Shown: positions 11,321 to 25,026, counted from the stretch's first letter. The stretch is DNA of 64,000 nucleotides from Mikania micrantha (GCA_009363875.1 CM018694.1:29397415-29461414); one strand, 5' to 3'. The notes: generated by a model not told the origin, from the sequence alone. Translations and numbers: made by a program.

Positions 11321-14300
11321 TGTAACAACCGCAAAAAAAAATTGTTAACAGATTTAATATAATTGAGCCAAACTAAGTAGGCCCAACTAAGCCCAGTGAG
11401 GCCCATCACGGATTAAGGCTCATATAACCCTAACTAGGCCCAACAAGAAACGTCTTTCATTTAAGGCCCAAATTAAAGTTTATGGGCCCATTTGAGCTAA
11501 CACGATATCCTTAATGAATTGATACGTAATTAACTAAATGTCTGAGAAAATCAACGGACGAGTTACTGATTAACGCGTTAAATGATCAGTTATCATCACA
11601 AAATTTATAAATACGTTTGCAACGTTTTATAAATATTAATATTACTATTATTATTAAAACCAACTAAAGAGACAGTTTAAAAAGGTTAAACCGTTGAAGA
11701 GACGTAAATGGGTTTAAACCGCTGCATTTATTTTTATTCTATGAATTAATTTTACTAGATTGTTAGTGTATTTTTAACATGTTCCGGTCACGAAATAATA
11801 ATCATTGAAAATGATAACGTGACTTGAGCCGGTCATTACGCGAGTTATACGCGGTTTATACCTGATACAGACTAACCTAGGTTATCTCCACCAATTCTAA
11901 ACCCTAGATATAAATAGAAAGTGAGAACTTTTGCTCCCCACTTTTTTCAGTCGTTCTACACATACATTACACACACTTATGTGTGTCTTTCATTTCAACC
12001 GGAAATAGGAAGCAAGACACCACCGACCTCCTTCAGCCACCATCATTTCCAGCGCATCCAACCCTATACAATCTCCATCCTCGTCGACCCCTTCACTGGT
12101 TCTTGGCGAGCCCACACCATCTAGTGTGTGCGTGCTTGCGATCGGGAGCCCAAGAACAAGATTCGGCAGCCACTTCTCAGCTGAACTCCGACAACAGCCC
12201 TTATCCGGCAAGCTTCGGCTTTTGCAACCACCGCAACCGCTCATCCCAACTCTAGTCACCCTCGTCCTTCCATCTGTCCAACGAAACACACAATCTGGTG
12301 CGTGTGTGTGTGCATCCAACTGAGAAGGAGAAAATGAGCAACACTAGCTCACGTATGACACCATTTCCGGAGGATTTCCGGGGAGCTGGGGCTGCATTCA
12401 GATGGTGCAACACCCTCCTCCCTAGACACCATGGTTAGGCAAAGTGCTGTAGGGTCGACAGGTACTAGCAAATAGAATAACCATGGTGGTGGTCATTTGG
12501 CTTCAAATGGCAACCGTTTAAAGAGTATAACATGTCTTCGGTGGGTCAAGAAAAATACGACCAAGGCTGCCATTTTGGGCTCCAGCCAGCTTACCTTGGT
12601 CCTACCAACAAGGTAAAGAACATGTGTAACTCACAAATATCAAAAGGGTTTGCTTGATTTACATCTAATCTCGTTAATTTCGTGAGCATGTGGCTTTGGT
12701 TAGGTGGTTCAAAACCCGATCAAAGTTGGTTTTGCTTGGATCATGTTTGTTTTGTTAGATCTTTGACTTGATCTCATTGATTTGGTGATGTAATGATTAA
12801 AACAGTCAGATCTGTGAACGGGAGTAGTTCGGGTCGTTCCCGACGCTCTCAAGCCTCGATCTAACAAAAGTCAAGAAAGTCAAAGAGGTTGAAGAGGCCA
12901 AACTTAGTCAAACAACATGTTAGCATGCTCGGTTTTGTTCGTGACGCAAAAACGAACACGTTGATGTGCACGGATCTCTATACGTGTTATCAGTTCTCAA
13001 AATGACTTCGCGTACGCAAACTGACTCGGCAGGTATACCCGTACGCTATGATTTAATATATTACCGTGTTTCGTGCGTTATTAGAGTTTATACTCATGAC
13101 TAAATTAAACGAAAGACACAGAAATATATACATATAAGAAGGATTCTAACGATTATAAATCGATAAAAATATATAATTCGATTTAAAAGACAAAGTACCG
13201 TAACGAAGTGAATGAGTGATGACATCAAGAAAGTTTAGACGCACCCGTAAACACATAATATGATTTAATATTAATTTTATAATACGAGATATTTGGACAA
13301 GTTTATAAAATCGGAATAAAAGGATACCCTACCCTTTTTATAACTCACACACACACATTTTTGATTTATTTAAAATGAGAGTTTTCAAACAAATGATTTT
13401 ATTAAATATATAATGCAACTTGAAAGGTTTTATTATATTAAAACTCAAATATTAGCTTCTGTAATGTTTGATTTTCGGAATGATCACTTTATATAAACCC
13501 AAGTGTTAAACACTTTCAAATTTCAAAATACTCTAAGTTTATGTTATCAAATCGATTATAAAAATCTATATTTGGATTTAATCACTACTATTTCAACAAA
13601 ATAGTTTTAAATGTATTTCGTACATATATAAATACATTTCAGGATACATCAGAACCTTATTACAACGGATTATACATATACAAGTTAAGATATTTTAAAT
13701 ATCTTTATTTAAAATATGAACTAGCTATTCGACGAAGTGTTATATAATCACAATAATTATCCAGTTTTGATAATTAATATTATATCTCCACATTTAAACA
13801 TATCAAGTATAAGCACATTCGATCAAATAAATAATCTAATATTAATGGATAAACATGATTGATCAAGAGAACATAGGTAAACAAAAGTCTTCAATTAATC
13901 CAACTTAACAAAAGTGAGGACACGTTAAATCACGTGCTACAGTTGTGTCATATAGGCACATGAAACAAGATTGTTAATGTCAGTTATTGATATACATTTG
14001 ATTTACAAACAGGAACTTGTGTATCATTTGATTGGGAAATGCTATACTTTATCAAACATACGTAGTTGACTAGCACTGATGTGCTGACTATGTTTACACA
14101 GACTTGATTATCACAACGCATGGACATGGGTTCCATTGCTATATACACTGTGAGTATTCGTAGCCCCTTTTTCATTTTACATATTTTGGGGGAAATACAT
14201 GCTACTATACTTGACTTTTGCTTTGATACAAGAATCTACTTTCACTACAATTACAGCGAGTATTCGTAGCCCCTTTTTCATTTTACATATTTTGGGGGAA

Positions 14301-15206
14301 ATACATGCTACTATACTTGACTTTTGCTTAGATACAAGAATCTACTTTCACTACTATTACAGTGAGTATTCGTAGCCCCTTTTTCATTTTACATATTTTG
14401 GGGGAAATACATGCTACTATACTTGACTTTTGCTTTGATACAAGAATCTACTTTCACTACTATTACAGCGAGTATTCGTAGCCCCTTTTTCATTTTACAT
14501 ATTTTGGGGAAATACATGCTACAATACTTGATTTCTTTTACTATGATACAAGAATTCTTTTACCAGAATCCATGCACATACTTCTCGAAGTATGTTACAT
14601 GAGACAAGAAAGTTGTATTGCATGAGACAAGAATTTATCACATTAACTTCCCCAGTATCCTACACAACCATTTAACTCATAGCGATGAGCCGATGGATTA
14701 ATATAAGTTAGTACTAGCGGGTTTGACAAACCTCCATTCATGGTTTGGTAGCGCCATCCACAACTCCATGGTTTATGAATGGTATATTTCCACCAAGAAC
14801 TAATGTACACGTGATAAGGCATTAACAAGAAAAGGGGAATACAAGAAGTCAATAGGTATGGTTGTGGACTCGTGCAGATTGCAACAAATCACACTTATGA
14901 TTTACATGTTATCCTTACAACATAACATTTTGGGATTGCGATCCTACAAGATTTTGATTGAAACATTTTACTTGTTCTTGAGTGACAATCACTATTATTT
15001 AAACTGTTTGATCAAGACATAAAACCTACGAACTCACGAACTTTTTAGTTGACACTTGATTTTGCATGTATTTCAGGTACCAACTTAAGGCTAGATATGG
15101 ACTTTACACTTAAGCAGAAGGATTAGCATTCTCTCATATTCAATGAGTTCTCGATATACAGTTTCGTCGCATCTCCCGTGTTTCCGCCGACGGCGGGGGT
15201 GTGACA
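11321..15206 (+). repeat. LARD LTR2 (3886 bp), the middle LTR
   Basis: Bounded by a polypurine tract on its left and a primer binding site (15210-15223) on its right, so it acts as 3' LTR of one unit and 5' LTR of the next. TATAAATA at 11909-11916; acceptor-like CAG at 15074-15076. The AACGGTT palindrome of LTR1 is degraded here to AAAGGTT. Confidence 0.9.
14150..14568 (+). repeat. 106-bp tandem repeat in LTR2, four copies
   Basis: Copies begin at 14150, 14256, 14362 and 14468, with the same unit and period as in LTR1. Equal copy number in all three LTRs shows that the amplification predates the array. Confidence 0.9.
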
Positions 15207-15826
15207 GATTGGTATCAGAGCCATTGGTTATAGAGAATTAGGTTCCCTTTAGTGACACCTAGACTATAACCATAAGCTTAAAATTGTTGGGACTATAGAA
15301 ACTATATTATTTTTCAGGAGATTGTTAATCCCTAAGGAACAACGCAGGATTTAATTGATGCTAATCGTTTTTTTTAGAAATGAAAACTTTGAGTTAGCAT
15401 CACTACACTACCGTTTCACTGGCAATTGCTTGTTTATAGATACTGACTCTTGGTTACTAGATCCTTACTAAGGGTACACCACATGTCTTAAAGACATCAT
15501 AGTAGGGACTAATTTGACTACACACATTACTCCTGCTATGACATAATATTCTTATTTCGCATCATAGAGTTGATGCCCTACTACTTTAGAAACAACTCTG
15601 ACAAAACTTACAAGTTAAGTTGAAAACATGTTAAGTTGTTGTAATATTTTACAAACATTTAACACCAACACATACATATTGTATTGGTGAACAATTGACA
15701 AATAACATTACAAACGAAACATAGTCTGTAAAACTCGGTTAAGTCCACAATGTTGTTGGACCGAGTAGGACGTTTCAGATTTCTAAAATCTCAAAGTTAT
15801 ACTAACATGAGAACAAACACGATATT
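15207..15826 (+). mobile_element. LARD internal region 2, left part
   Basis: Matches 6504-7122 until the nested element. The break falls after ATATT (15822-15826) and the sequence resumes with ATATT at 25027. Confidence 0.85.
15210..15223 (+). other. Primer binding site, second internal region
   Basis: TGGTATCAGAGCCA, identical to 6507-6520, immediately after LTR2. Confidence 0.85.
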
Positions 15827-18430
15827 TGAAATATCTGAAAATTTAAAATATGTCATATTGTTTAATGATAATAATAAAATAATAATAAAAATAATATTTT
15901 TGTTAGTAATTAAAAAAATATAATAATGAATAAAGAAATAAAGAAAAGAAACCATATATTCACACATCTACATCATCGTTAGCAAAAAAATAATAAAATA
16001 AAATAAATAAATAATAATAAAAATAAATAAATAAACAAAGAATAATAATTTTCAAAAGTCAAATATAATAGTTATTAACATCAATTCATGCGGTCATTTA
16101 TTGCAGTGGACGAAATCCCAGAAAAAAAATAATATAAAATAAAATAAAAATAAATATTGCATTTAATACTTGCAGACGTTGTTCCACCAGAACAAAACAC
16201 GAATGGCTCTAGCCATTTAACCGGCAGAGACAAGTCGCGGACCTGCAACCAGTCGACATGTTCTCCCGACAGCACATTTTTACCCTCGAACAACCTGTCA
16301 CTACCTTCATTTTAAAAGAGGGTGTTAGCTTCAAATGCAACCATATCCGCTCTCTTCTTCGTCTTCATTTTCTGGCATAAGAAAAAAAAACCGACATCCG
16401 ACAAAGAAAGAAAACGAAGACGGAACTTGAACCCAACATCATCCCTTACTTTTCTCCATCGTTTAACAACCTCTTCCAACCACCAGGAGCATGGCCGACC
16501 AGGTTGACGAGGAGTTCCAAATTTTCCGGTGAAGAGTCGATATCATCGGTGACCTCCGTTTGCTGTACTACACACAAAACCGAAGCAACTATTCATCATC
16601 TCCATCGCGTTCATATCTCTCTGACAACCATAAACGTCAAAGAACTCTAGCGCCATTGAAGACATCCGCTTCTCAGATTTGTTCGAATACGCCAAGTTTC
16701 ACGAACAAGGTTACTTAACATACACCCTTATTGTTGTTTATGATAGGCATATATAAGCTCTTGTGAACCATTAGATGATATACAGACTTCCAAATTATGG
16801 TTGAAAGAATAAGTTTATGTTGAGGAAAATGACTAGTTTAAAAATTATAAAAAAAAAGGGTTAACATACATATTAAGCTAAATATGATCACATATGATGT
16901 TTTGGTCTATTGGTTTAAGCATACAAGATTTTTGAGAGGGTCGCGGGTTCTATTCTCGTACCTAGCATCTCTTTTGTTTATTTTATTTTTACAACATATT
17001 CTTTTGAAACAAATAAGGATAATATTATATAAGAAAATTATTAGATTTACTTTAAATTAAATATTATCACATAAGCAAAGATGATCGTTTACTTACAAAT
17101 TTTTTTTGTATTAATTTCTAAAATGATTTTAAAAGGGAACAAATGTATATATCACATGTAAACCCATAAAATATATATATAGCCAATTTATTCAAAACCT
17201 TATTTAAATGCAATCATAAATTTATTATCTTAAACAATATTTGAGACAAGAATAAATTTAAAATCTTAAACCTCTAATATAATTCTAAAACATAAACCAA
17301 AAGACAAATCCCAAGGTAGACTAAGAATATAAAATTTCATTAACGTATTATTACATTGTAGGTTGCTACAAATATTGATAACCAAGTAGGTCACATAAAT
17401 AATCTTAATTCGCAAAGAGGTACGGATTCTTACCCTCTCCTTTTTCGTTTCAGTATATGATTTGATTATTGGAACCCATTTGATTCTCACATACCTTTGG
17501 AATTCCTGAACGTCTTTGATATATCGATCTGTTTCATTTGTGTTGTCCGTTATAAATTTTCAAGCATTATTTATTATTGAATATATTTTGCTTGCATGTG
17601 ATATAATTGTTGGATTGAAATCATTATCACATGTTCTGATATTATATTATGATTTGGTTGAACGCTTAGTGAGAAGTGTATTTGATTTACATTGTTGTGT
17701 TACCACTTCCGTTCTTGTAATCTGTTACCCGAGCATGTCCCTACTTGCGGAGGTGACCACAAGCATGTCATTGCGGCATCAATGACATGGCACCAACCGT
17801 GGCGGTGAGCTGAGATCACGGCGTCTTCTTCGTACTTGTGAGGTACATGAGGCCATAAGAAGGCGTATGGACTGGTCCTAGGATATATTTGTATATGATT
17901 TCTGGTGGATGGATTTGTGTATGCCCACACTCCATTGCACATTCGGTACATAGGGTCTGCAGCTCTATGTGCATGTCAGTAGTAATTTAATATTCGGCTC
18001 AGGGTACATCCGTGTGATATGATTTATTTTATTGTCTTGCTTTACTTTATATCATATCATTTTGTCTTTTGTTATCATTGCATTCAGTTATTGATTCTGT
18101 TACTTAAGCCTTTATCTGTACTGGGCATTCAGCTCATTCCGTTAATGTTTGTTCATAACAGGTTCACAGATTACTCAGGGCGGGCCGTGAGGAGAGAAAA
18201 ACTAAGCTCTAGGATTTTTGGACCGTGAAAGTATGTTAGTGGATTTTGGTAGCTTAGGCTAGTTCATTTAATACGGTCAATTGATCAATATGTAATTAAC
18301 AATTTAACCTAGGGCTCTTAAACTGTCTTTTGGGATCTGAAATCCTTACCTTTGCTTAATGGAAACCATGTCTTCTGCTTTGATTGATGTAATAGTGACA
18401 CTCACCCCTATTTCGGGGTGGGGTGTTACA
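15827..18430 (+). repeat. 5' LTR of the nested gypsy element (2604 bp)
   Basis: Starts TGAAATATCTG, ends GTGTTACA. The left 250 bases are very A/T rich (AATAA-type runs). A tRNA-like segment with a B-box-like GGGTTCTATTCTCG lies at about 16895-16970. No coding content. Confidence 0.88.
16895..16970 (+). repeat. tRNA-like (SINE-like) segment inside the nested LTR
   Basis: GATG..TTGGTCTATTGGTTTAAGC, then GTCGCGGGTTCTATTCTCG and AGCATC, resembles a D-arm/A box, a T-arm/B box and acceptor-stem halves. The 3' LTR carries the same segment at about 23490-23562. It is either a fixed SINE relic or chance likeness. Confidence 0.35.
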
Positions 18431-18434
18431 GTTA

Positions 18435-18448
18435 TGGTATCAGAGCAA
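18435..18448 (+). other. Primer binding site of the nested gypsy element
   Basis: TGGTATCAGAGCAA, four bases after the LTR end, initiator-Met type. Confidence 0.8.
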
Positions 18449-19639
18449 AGGCTCTTTCCTGTAGAAAACTTAAACATTAATAATTAAAACATGTGAGGTT
18501 ATGGGTAGACATTGGGTTAGGTTGTCAGCTTCCTATCAATCTTCTCACCATTCATTGTGGCGACATCTCGAAAATATGTTAGAAGCGTTGTAATCATTAC
18601 TTGTAGGCCCTTATTTTGCTTCACGACTTCTCAATTGTAATGAAAAATACGACTTTATAATTATCATTATCTTCGCTTAAGAAACGACCTTCGTACATGA
18701 TGACTACGATGCATGACACCATTTGTATTCCGCAAGAAGTTTATTTCAAAATATTTTGACGAACTCGTTTTCATTCGCATCTTCATCATTGATTCGAATT
18801 AAAAAAAATCTTTATGATTCATTTATTCTCACATCATTTTTTTTATGAACCTTAGGCATGATGGGAGGACGTTAGGTCACTCTTGTATGGTAAATTGACG
18901 ATTACGGTTCGCGAACGTGATCATGAATTAATTCGTATATTTGTGAACTTTTGAATCCCCATTATGTAAATCAATGTCCTTATAAACATTATGTTCCTTT
19001 TGATTCTACCACTAGATGATTGACTAATGAGTATTAGCCTACTTCGTTATGCTTTATAGTACCTTATATCTTGACGATTCTAAAACTCCTTTTGACATTC
19101 GATTTCATTTTTTTTCTATTCATACAACAATGCTCATCTCTAATTATCATATAGACATACACCCACAAGCATGAAAATGAAATTATTCAGCCAAGTGTTT
19201 TATACTGCATGAAGAATGTTATTGTCATCTCATCAACAGGGAGATTATTTAAATTGAATACATTCTAAGTCTCATAAAGCATCTTTGACAACTTTGGTTC
19301 CAAGAGTATAGAACTTATTTGTCATAAACCTAGTCACATTATAGTTTGAATATAATTCTTGTTAAAGGCTTAGAATTTCTCTATCACGTGGTTGCATGAA
19401 TTTCAAACGTTTGTAAAATATAAATCCTTTCTGGAAAAAAAATCCATGATTATCTGATTGTTGGTGACTGTCTGCAAGTCTTCTTAAGAAATTATATAGA
19501 CTTCACATATCATGTGATGAAGTTAATTATTGATATTAATTATATTATTAAACCAAATTCTAAGTATCATAACACCTCCAGGGCCTAAAGAATTTATATT
19601 GTAGTTAAGGAGTTATATAAGTTTATAGGCATAGATTTA
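18449..19639 (+). other. Gag/protease region lost or decayed
   Basis: About 1.2 kb between primer site and RT relic. A full element would hold gag with zinc knuckles and an aspartic protease here. I find no CCHC knuckle, no DTG/DSG motif and no long frame, so the region is deleted or beyond recognition. Confidence 0.6.
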
Positions 19640-22290
19640 GTAGATCAAGTGTTTCTATATTGACTACCAAGAGTTAAAGAAAATTACAAATTGGAATCAT
19701 TATCTGTTTCCTCGCATAGATGATCATTTTGATATGCTTCAAGATGCCGAGTTCTTTTCAAAATATATCCAAGGTTTGGATATTATCCATTGAAGATTAG
19801 GGAGCAAGCTGTTTCTAAGACTACCTTTCGTACTCATTATAGTCACTACGACCTCTTAGTTATGCCCTTTGGACTAACCACTGCCACTGTAGTCTTTATA
19901 GATTTAATGAATAGTGTATTCGATGAAATTTTTTTTGATAAGTTCATGATCATTTTCATTTATTATAATTTAGTGAATTTTAAGACTAGGGAAGACCATG
20001 GAGAATACCTACATAAAGTACTTAAGACATTACAACAAAAGAAGCTGTATGCAAGGTTTTCAAACTGTGATTATAGCTCAATTAAGTTGCATTTCTTGAT
20101 CACATTGTTTATGCTAAAGGCATAATGATGGATCCTGCAAAAAAAAGTTGAGGTCATTAGAAAATAGCCTATACCTACCCATGCCACTGAAGTTTGAAGC
20201 TTCTTGGGCCTAGCTGGCCACTATCGAAGATTTGTAGAAGGATTTTCAATCATTGCATTGCCTCTCACTCAACTTTTAAGGAAACGAGTTAAGTACTCGT
20301 GGGATGAAGAACACGAGAAAAGTTTCGAATAATTAAAAGAAAAAAAATTCTATATACTTCAATACTCACTCTTCCATGCGCTTCAGGCTGTTACGAGATT
20401 TATAGTTACAAAGAAAGGTCTTGGTTGCGTGCTAATGCAACACGGGAAGGTTATCGCCTATGCCTCACGTCAATTGAAGCCTTATTAGGTTAACTACCCG
20501 ACGCATGACTTAGAGTTAGTAGCTGTGGTGTTTGCATTAAAGATTTGGCGACACTATTTGTACGGTGAGACTTGTGACATCTTCACCAGTCACAAAAGCC
20601 TTAAGTACATTTTTACACAAAAGGAGCTAAATATGAGGCAAAGAATGTGGTTAGAACTTCTTAAAGACTATGATGCCAATATTAAATACCAACCGGGGAA
20701 AGCGAATGTTGTGGCCGATGCTTTGACAGGAAAAACTTTGGTGCAATATCTTGCCTTCAGATTCAACCTCGTATCATCTCGAATCTTGATAAAATGGGTG
20801 TTGGCATCCATATGGGTCAATCAGATGGTTATCTTGCAAAATTGCAAATTGAGTCTGACCTCATCTCACGTATCAAAGAAGCACAAAAAGATGACGGTGA
20901 ATTATGGGCGATATTGGAAAACATGGAGGTGGGAAAACAATCTGAGTTTCATGTAGATGAACATGGAGTGATTTGGTGTGGCAAAAGATTATGCGTACCC
21001 GACGACTCATTTCTTCGTGAAGCATTACTAGCTGAAGCACATAACTCGCCATTTTCTATCCACCCAGGATCTACAAAGATGTATCGAGATCTATGTCAAA
21101 ACTTTTGGTGGAATGACATGAAGGAAGCTGTTGCAAAGTACATGAGTGAATGTCTTATATGCCAACAAATAAAGATTGAACACCAACGAGCTAGTGGTCT
21201 TTTGCAACCATTGGATATTCCATTATGGAAATGGGTTGAAATCTCAATGGACTTTGTTACGGGCTTGCCTAAAACATTGAAGAAGAATGATGCTATCTGG
21301 GTCGTGGTTGATAGATTGTCCAAATCAGCTCACTTTCTGGCGATTCAACAAGGATTTTCGGTTAGCAAGTTAGCGGACGTGTTTATAAAAGAGATTACTC
21401 GGTTACATGGTACTCCAGCCTCGATTGTGTCTGATAGGGATCCGAGGTTTACTTCGCAATTTTGGAAGGGATTTCAAACTGCTTTGGGTACAAGATTAAA
21501 GTTCAGCACGGCCTTTCACCCTCAAACAGATGGGCAATCAGAACGGACAATTCAGACACTTGAAGATATGCTTAGAGCTTGTGCGCTAGAGTGGACGGGA
21601 AACTGGGATGATTATTTATGCCTTGTCGAGTTTGCGTATAATAATAGTTGGCAAGCAAGCATTGATATGGCTCCCTTCGAACTCTTGTATGGTCGGAAGT
21701 GTCGAGCACCAATTTGTTGGAATGAAGTTGGTGAGAAAATAATAGAAGGGCCAGAATTGATACAAATAACAAATGATAAAGTTGCTATTGCTCGAGAAAA
21801 GTTAAAAGAAGCACAAAGCAGGCAAAAGAGTTATGCGAATAAACATCGACGAACCTTAGAATTCAAAGTTGGAGATCATGTATTCTTGAAAGTTTCACCG
21901 TGTCGTGGAGTTCGTAGATTTGGAATTAAAGGGAAGCTAAGTCCTCGCTTCATCGGTCCGTTTGAGATTCTTGAAAGAATTGGTGAGGTTTCGTATCGAT
22001 TAGCACTACCGCCTCAGCTTTCTAACGTTCATAACGTCTTTCACATGTCTTTGTTGAGGGGATACAACTACCACCCGCTTCACGTTATCAGTTATCCATT
22101 GCACACGATTCAGGAGGATTTATCTTATGAAGAGGAACCATAAGCTATTTTGGATCGACAGGAAAGAAACATGAGAAAGAAAATAATTCCTTTTGTTAAA
22201 GTCTTGTGGAAGAATCACTCAGAGCGTAAGACGACTTGGGAAATGGAAGAATCTATTCGTTCTTTGTATCCTAGCTTATTTGATGCGTAG
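19640..22290 (+). pseudogene. Broken gypsy pol: RT, RNase H, integrase, chromodomain
   Basis: RT relic: FFSK-like and FRTHYSHYDLLVMPFGL motifs with several stops and frameshifts. The palm motif normally FIDD reads FIYY (frame 19790-20125), so both catalytic aspartates are lost. RNase H: frame 20525-20956 with VVFALKIWRHYLYG and KYQPGKANVVADAL; the FTDHKSL motif reads FTSHKSL. Integrase is intact (separate entry). After the integrase stop (22141-22143) the same frame continues as a chromodomain-like segment, VKVLWKNHSERKTTWE, to a final stop at 22288-22290, so a single in-frame stop separates the two. Confidence 0.88.
20794..22143 (+). CDS. Intact integrase frame of the nested gypsy element
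   Basis: 449 codons including an RNase H-side linker. HHCC zinc finger: EAHNSPFSIH followed by CLIC. Catalytic core: first Asp in ISMDFVTGLPK, second in IVSDRDPRFTSQFW, Glu in HPQTDGQSERTIQTLEDML, so all DDE residues are visible. Then a GPF-type region, GPFEILERIGEVSYRLALP, and HNVFHMSLL. A premature stop removes the chromodomain from this frame. ATG 20794 is internal to the ancestral polyprotein; independent translation is doubtful. Confidence 0.75.
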   Translation: MGVGIHMGQSDGYLAKLQIESDLISRIKEAQKDDGELWAILENMEVGKQSEFHVDEHGVIWCGKRLCVPDDSFLREALLAEAHNSPFSIHPGSTKMYRDLCQNFWWNDMKEAVAKYMSECLICQQIKIEHQRASGLLQPLDIPLWKWVEISMDFVTGLPKTLKKNDAIWVVVDRLSKSAHFLAIQQGFSVSKLADVFIKEITRLHGTPASIVSDRDPRFTSQFWKGFQTALGTRLKFSTAFHPQTDGQSERTIQTLEDMLRACALEWTGNWDDYLCLVEFAYNNSWQASIDMAPFELLYGRKCRAPICWNEVGEKIIEGPELIQITNDKVAIAREKLKEAQSRQKSYANKHRRTLEFKVGDHVFLKVSPCRGVRRFGIKGKLSPRFIGPFEILERIGEVSYRLALPPQLSNVHNVFHMSLLRGYNYHPLHVISYPLHTIQEDLSYEEEP

Positions 22291-22384
22291 TTTCCTTTGC
22301 AAGAGTATATGTGAACCTTGTTTGCTCTTTCAATGTTATAGAATTTATTTTATCACGTCTATAACTATTAACGTCTCAACCGTC

Positions 22385-22421
22385 AAATTTCGAGGACGAA
22401 ATTTATTTTAAGAGGGAAGTA
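22385..22421 (+). other. Pre-PPT hairpin and polypurine tract, nested element
   Basis: AAATTTCG-AGGA-CGAAATTT (22385-22404) is an 8-bp perfect stem, followed by the purine-rich TAAGAGGGAAGTA (22409-22421) next to the 3' LTR. Confidence 0.75.
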
Positions 22422-22423
22422 GT

Positions 22424-25026
22424 TGAAATATCTGAAAATTTAAAATATGTCATATTGTTTAATGATAATAATAAAATAATAATAAAAATAATATTTTTAT
22501 TAGTAATTAAAAAAAATATAATAATAAATAAAGAAATAAAGAAAAGAAACCATATATTCACACATCTACATCATCGTTAGTAAAAAAAATAATAAAAATA
22601 AATATATAAATAATAATAAAAATAAATAAATAAACAAAGAATAATAATTTTCAAAACTCAAATATAATAGTCATTAACATCAATTCATGCGGTCATTTAT
22701 TGCAGTGGATGAAATCCCAGAAAAAAATAATATAAAATAAAATAAAAATAAACATTGCATTTAAAACTTGCAGACGTAGTACCAACAGAACAAAACACGA
22801 ATGGCTCTAGCCGTTTAACCGGCGGAGACAAGTCGCGGACCTGCAACCAGTCGACATGTTCTCCCGACAGCACGTTTTCACGCTCGAACAACCTGTCACT
22901 ACCTTCATTTTAAAAGGGGGTGTTAGCTTCAAATGCAACCATGTCCGCTCTCTTCTTCTTCTTAATTTTCCGGCATAAGAAAAAAAACCGACATCCGACA
23001 AAGAAAGAAAACGAAGACGGAACTTGAACCCAACATCATCCCTTACTTTTCTCCATCGTTTAACAACCTCTTCCAACCACCAGGAGCATGGCCGACCAGG
23101 TTGACGAGGAGTTCCAAATTTTCCGGTGAAGAGTCGATATCATCGGTGACCTCCGTTTGCTGTACTACACACAAAACCGAAGCAACTATTCATCATCTCC
23201 ATCGCGTTCATATCTCTCTGACAACCATAAACGTCAAAGAACTCTAGCGCCATTGAAGACATCCGCTTCTCAGATTTGTTCGAATACGCCAAGTTTCACG
23301 AACAAGGTCACTTAACATACACCCTTATTGTTGTTTATGATAGGCATATATAAGCTCTTGTGAACCATTAGATGATATACAGACTTCCAAATTATGCTTG
23401 AAAGAATAAGTTTATGTTGAGGAAGATGACTAGTTTAAAAATTATAAAAAAAAGGGTTAACATACATATTAAGCTAAATATGATCACATATGATGTTTAG
23501 GTCTATTGGTTTAAGCTTACAAGATTTTTGAGAGGGTCGCGGGTTCTATTCTCGTACCTAGCATCTCTTTTGTTTATTTTATTTTTACAACATATTCTTT
23601 TGAAACAAATAAGGATAATATTATATAAGAAAATTATTAGATTTACTTTAAATTAAATATTATCACATAAGCAAAGATGATCGTTTACTTACAAATTTTT
23701 GTTGTATTAATTTCTAAAATGATTTTAAAAGGGAACAAATGTATATATCACATGTAAACCCATAAAATATATATATAGCCAATTTATTCAAAACCTTATT
23801 TAAATGCAATCATAAATTTATTATCTTAAACAATATTTGAGACAAGAATAAATTTAAAATCTTAAACCTCTAATATAATTCTAAAACATAAACCAAAAGA
23901 CAAATCCCAAGGTAGACTAAGAATATAAAATTTCATTAACGTATTATTACATTGTAGGTTGCTACAAATATTGATAACCAAGTAGGTCACATAAATAATC
24001 TTAATTCGCAAAGAGGTACGGATTCTTACCCTCCCCTTTTTCGTTTCAGTATATGATTTGATTATTGGAACCCATTTGATTCTCACATACCTTTGGAATT
24101 CCTGAACGTCTTTGATATATCGATCTGTTTCATTTGTGTTGTCCGTTATAAATTTTCAAGCATTATTTATTATTGAATATATTTTGCTTGCATGTGATAT
24201 AATTGTTGGATTGAAATCATTATCACATGTTCTGATATTATATTATGATTTGGTTGAACGCTTAGTTAGAGACGTATTTGATTTACATTGTTGTGTTACC
24301 ACTTCCGTTCTAGTAATCTGTTACCCGAGCATGTCCCTACTTGAAGAGGTGACCGCAAGCATGTCATTGCGGCATCAATGATGTGGCACCAACCGTGGCG
24401 GTGAGCTGAGATCACGGCGTCTTCTTCGTACTTGTGAGGTACATGAGGCCATAAGAAGGCGTATGGACTGGTCCTAGGATATATTTCTATATGATTCTGG
24501 TGGATGGATTTGTGTATGCCCACACTCAATTGCACATTCGGTACATAAGGTCTGCAGCTCTATGTGCATGTCAGTAGTAATTTAAGATTCGGCTCAGGGT
24601 ACATCCGTGTGATATGATTTATTTTATTGTCTTGCTTTACTTTATATCATATCATTTTGTCTTTTGTTATCATTGCATTCGGTTATTGATTCTGTTACAT
24701 AAGTCTTTATCTGTACTGGGCATTCGGCTCATTCCGTTAATGTTTGTTCATAACAGGTTCACAGGTTACTCAGGGCGGGCCGTGAGGAGAGAAAAACTAA
24801 GCTCTAGGATTTTTGGACCGTGAAAGTATGTTAGTGGATTTTTGTAGCTTAGGCTAGTTCATTTAATACGGTCAATTGATCAATATGTAATTAACAATTT
24901 AACCTAGGGCTCTTAAACTGTCTTTTGGGATCTGAAATCCTTACCTTTGCTTAATGGAAACCATGTCTTCTGCTTTGATTGATGTAATAGTGACACGTCA
25001 CCCCTATTTCGGGGTGGGGTGTTACA
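22424..25026 (+). repeat. 3' LTR of the nested gypsy element (2603 bp)
   Basis: Partner of 15827-18430, with the same termini and scattered substitutions and small indels between them. The visible divergence points to a moderately old insertion, older than element A. Confidence 0.88.

Larger units (their letters stand above)
15827..25026 (+). mobile_element. Nested, defective Ty3/gypsy chromovirus
   Basis: LTRs at 15827-18430 and 22424-25026, target duplication ATATT (15822-15826 and 25027-25031), primer binding site at 18435-18448, polypurine tract at about 22409-22421. Each LTR begins TGAAATATCTG and ends GGGGTGTTACA. Internal region is 3993 bp and lacks gag and protease; pol is broken but carries a long intact integrase frame. 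Integrase order after RNase H and a C-terminal chromodomain-like segment place it among the chromoviruses. It inserted into only the second internal region, so its insertion most simply postdates the array. Confidence 0.9.
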
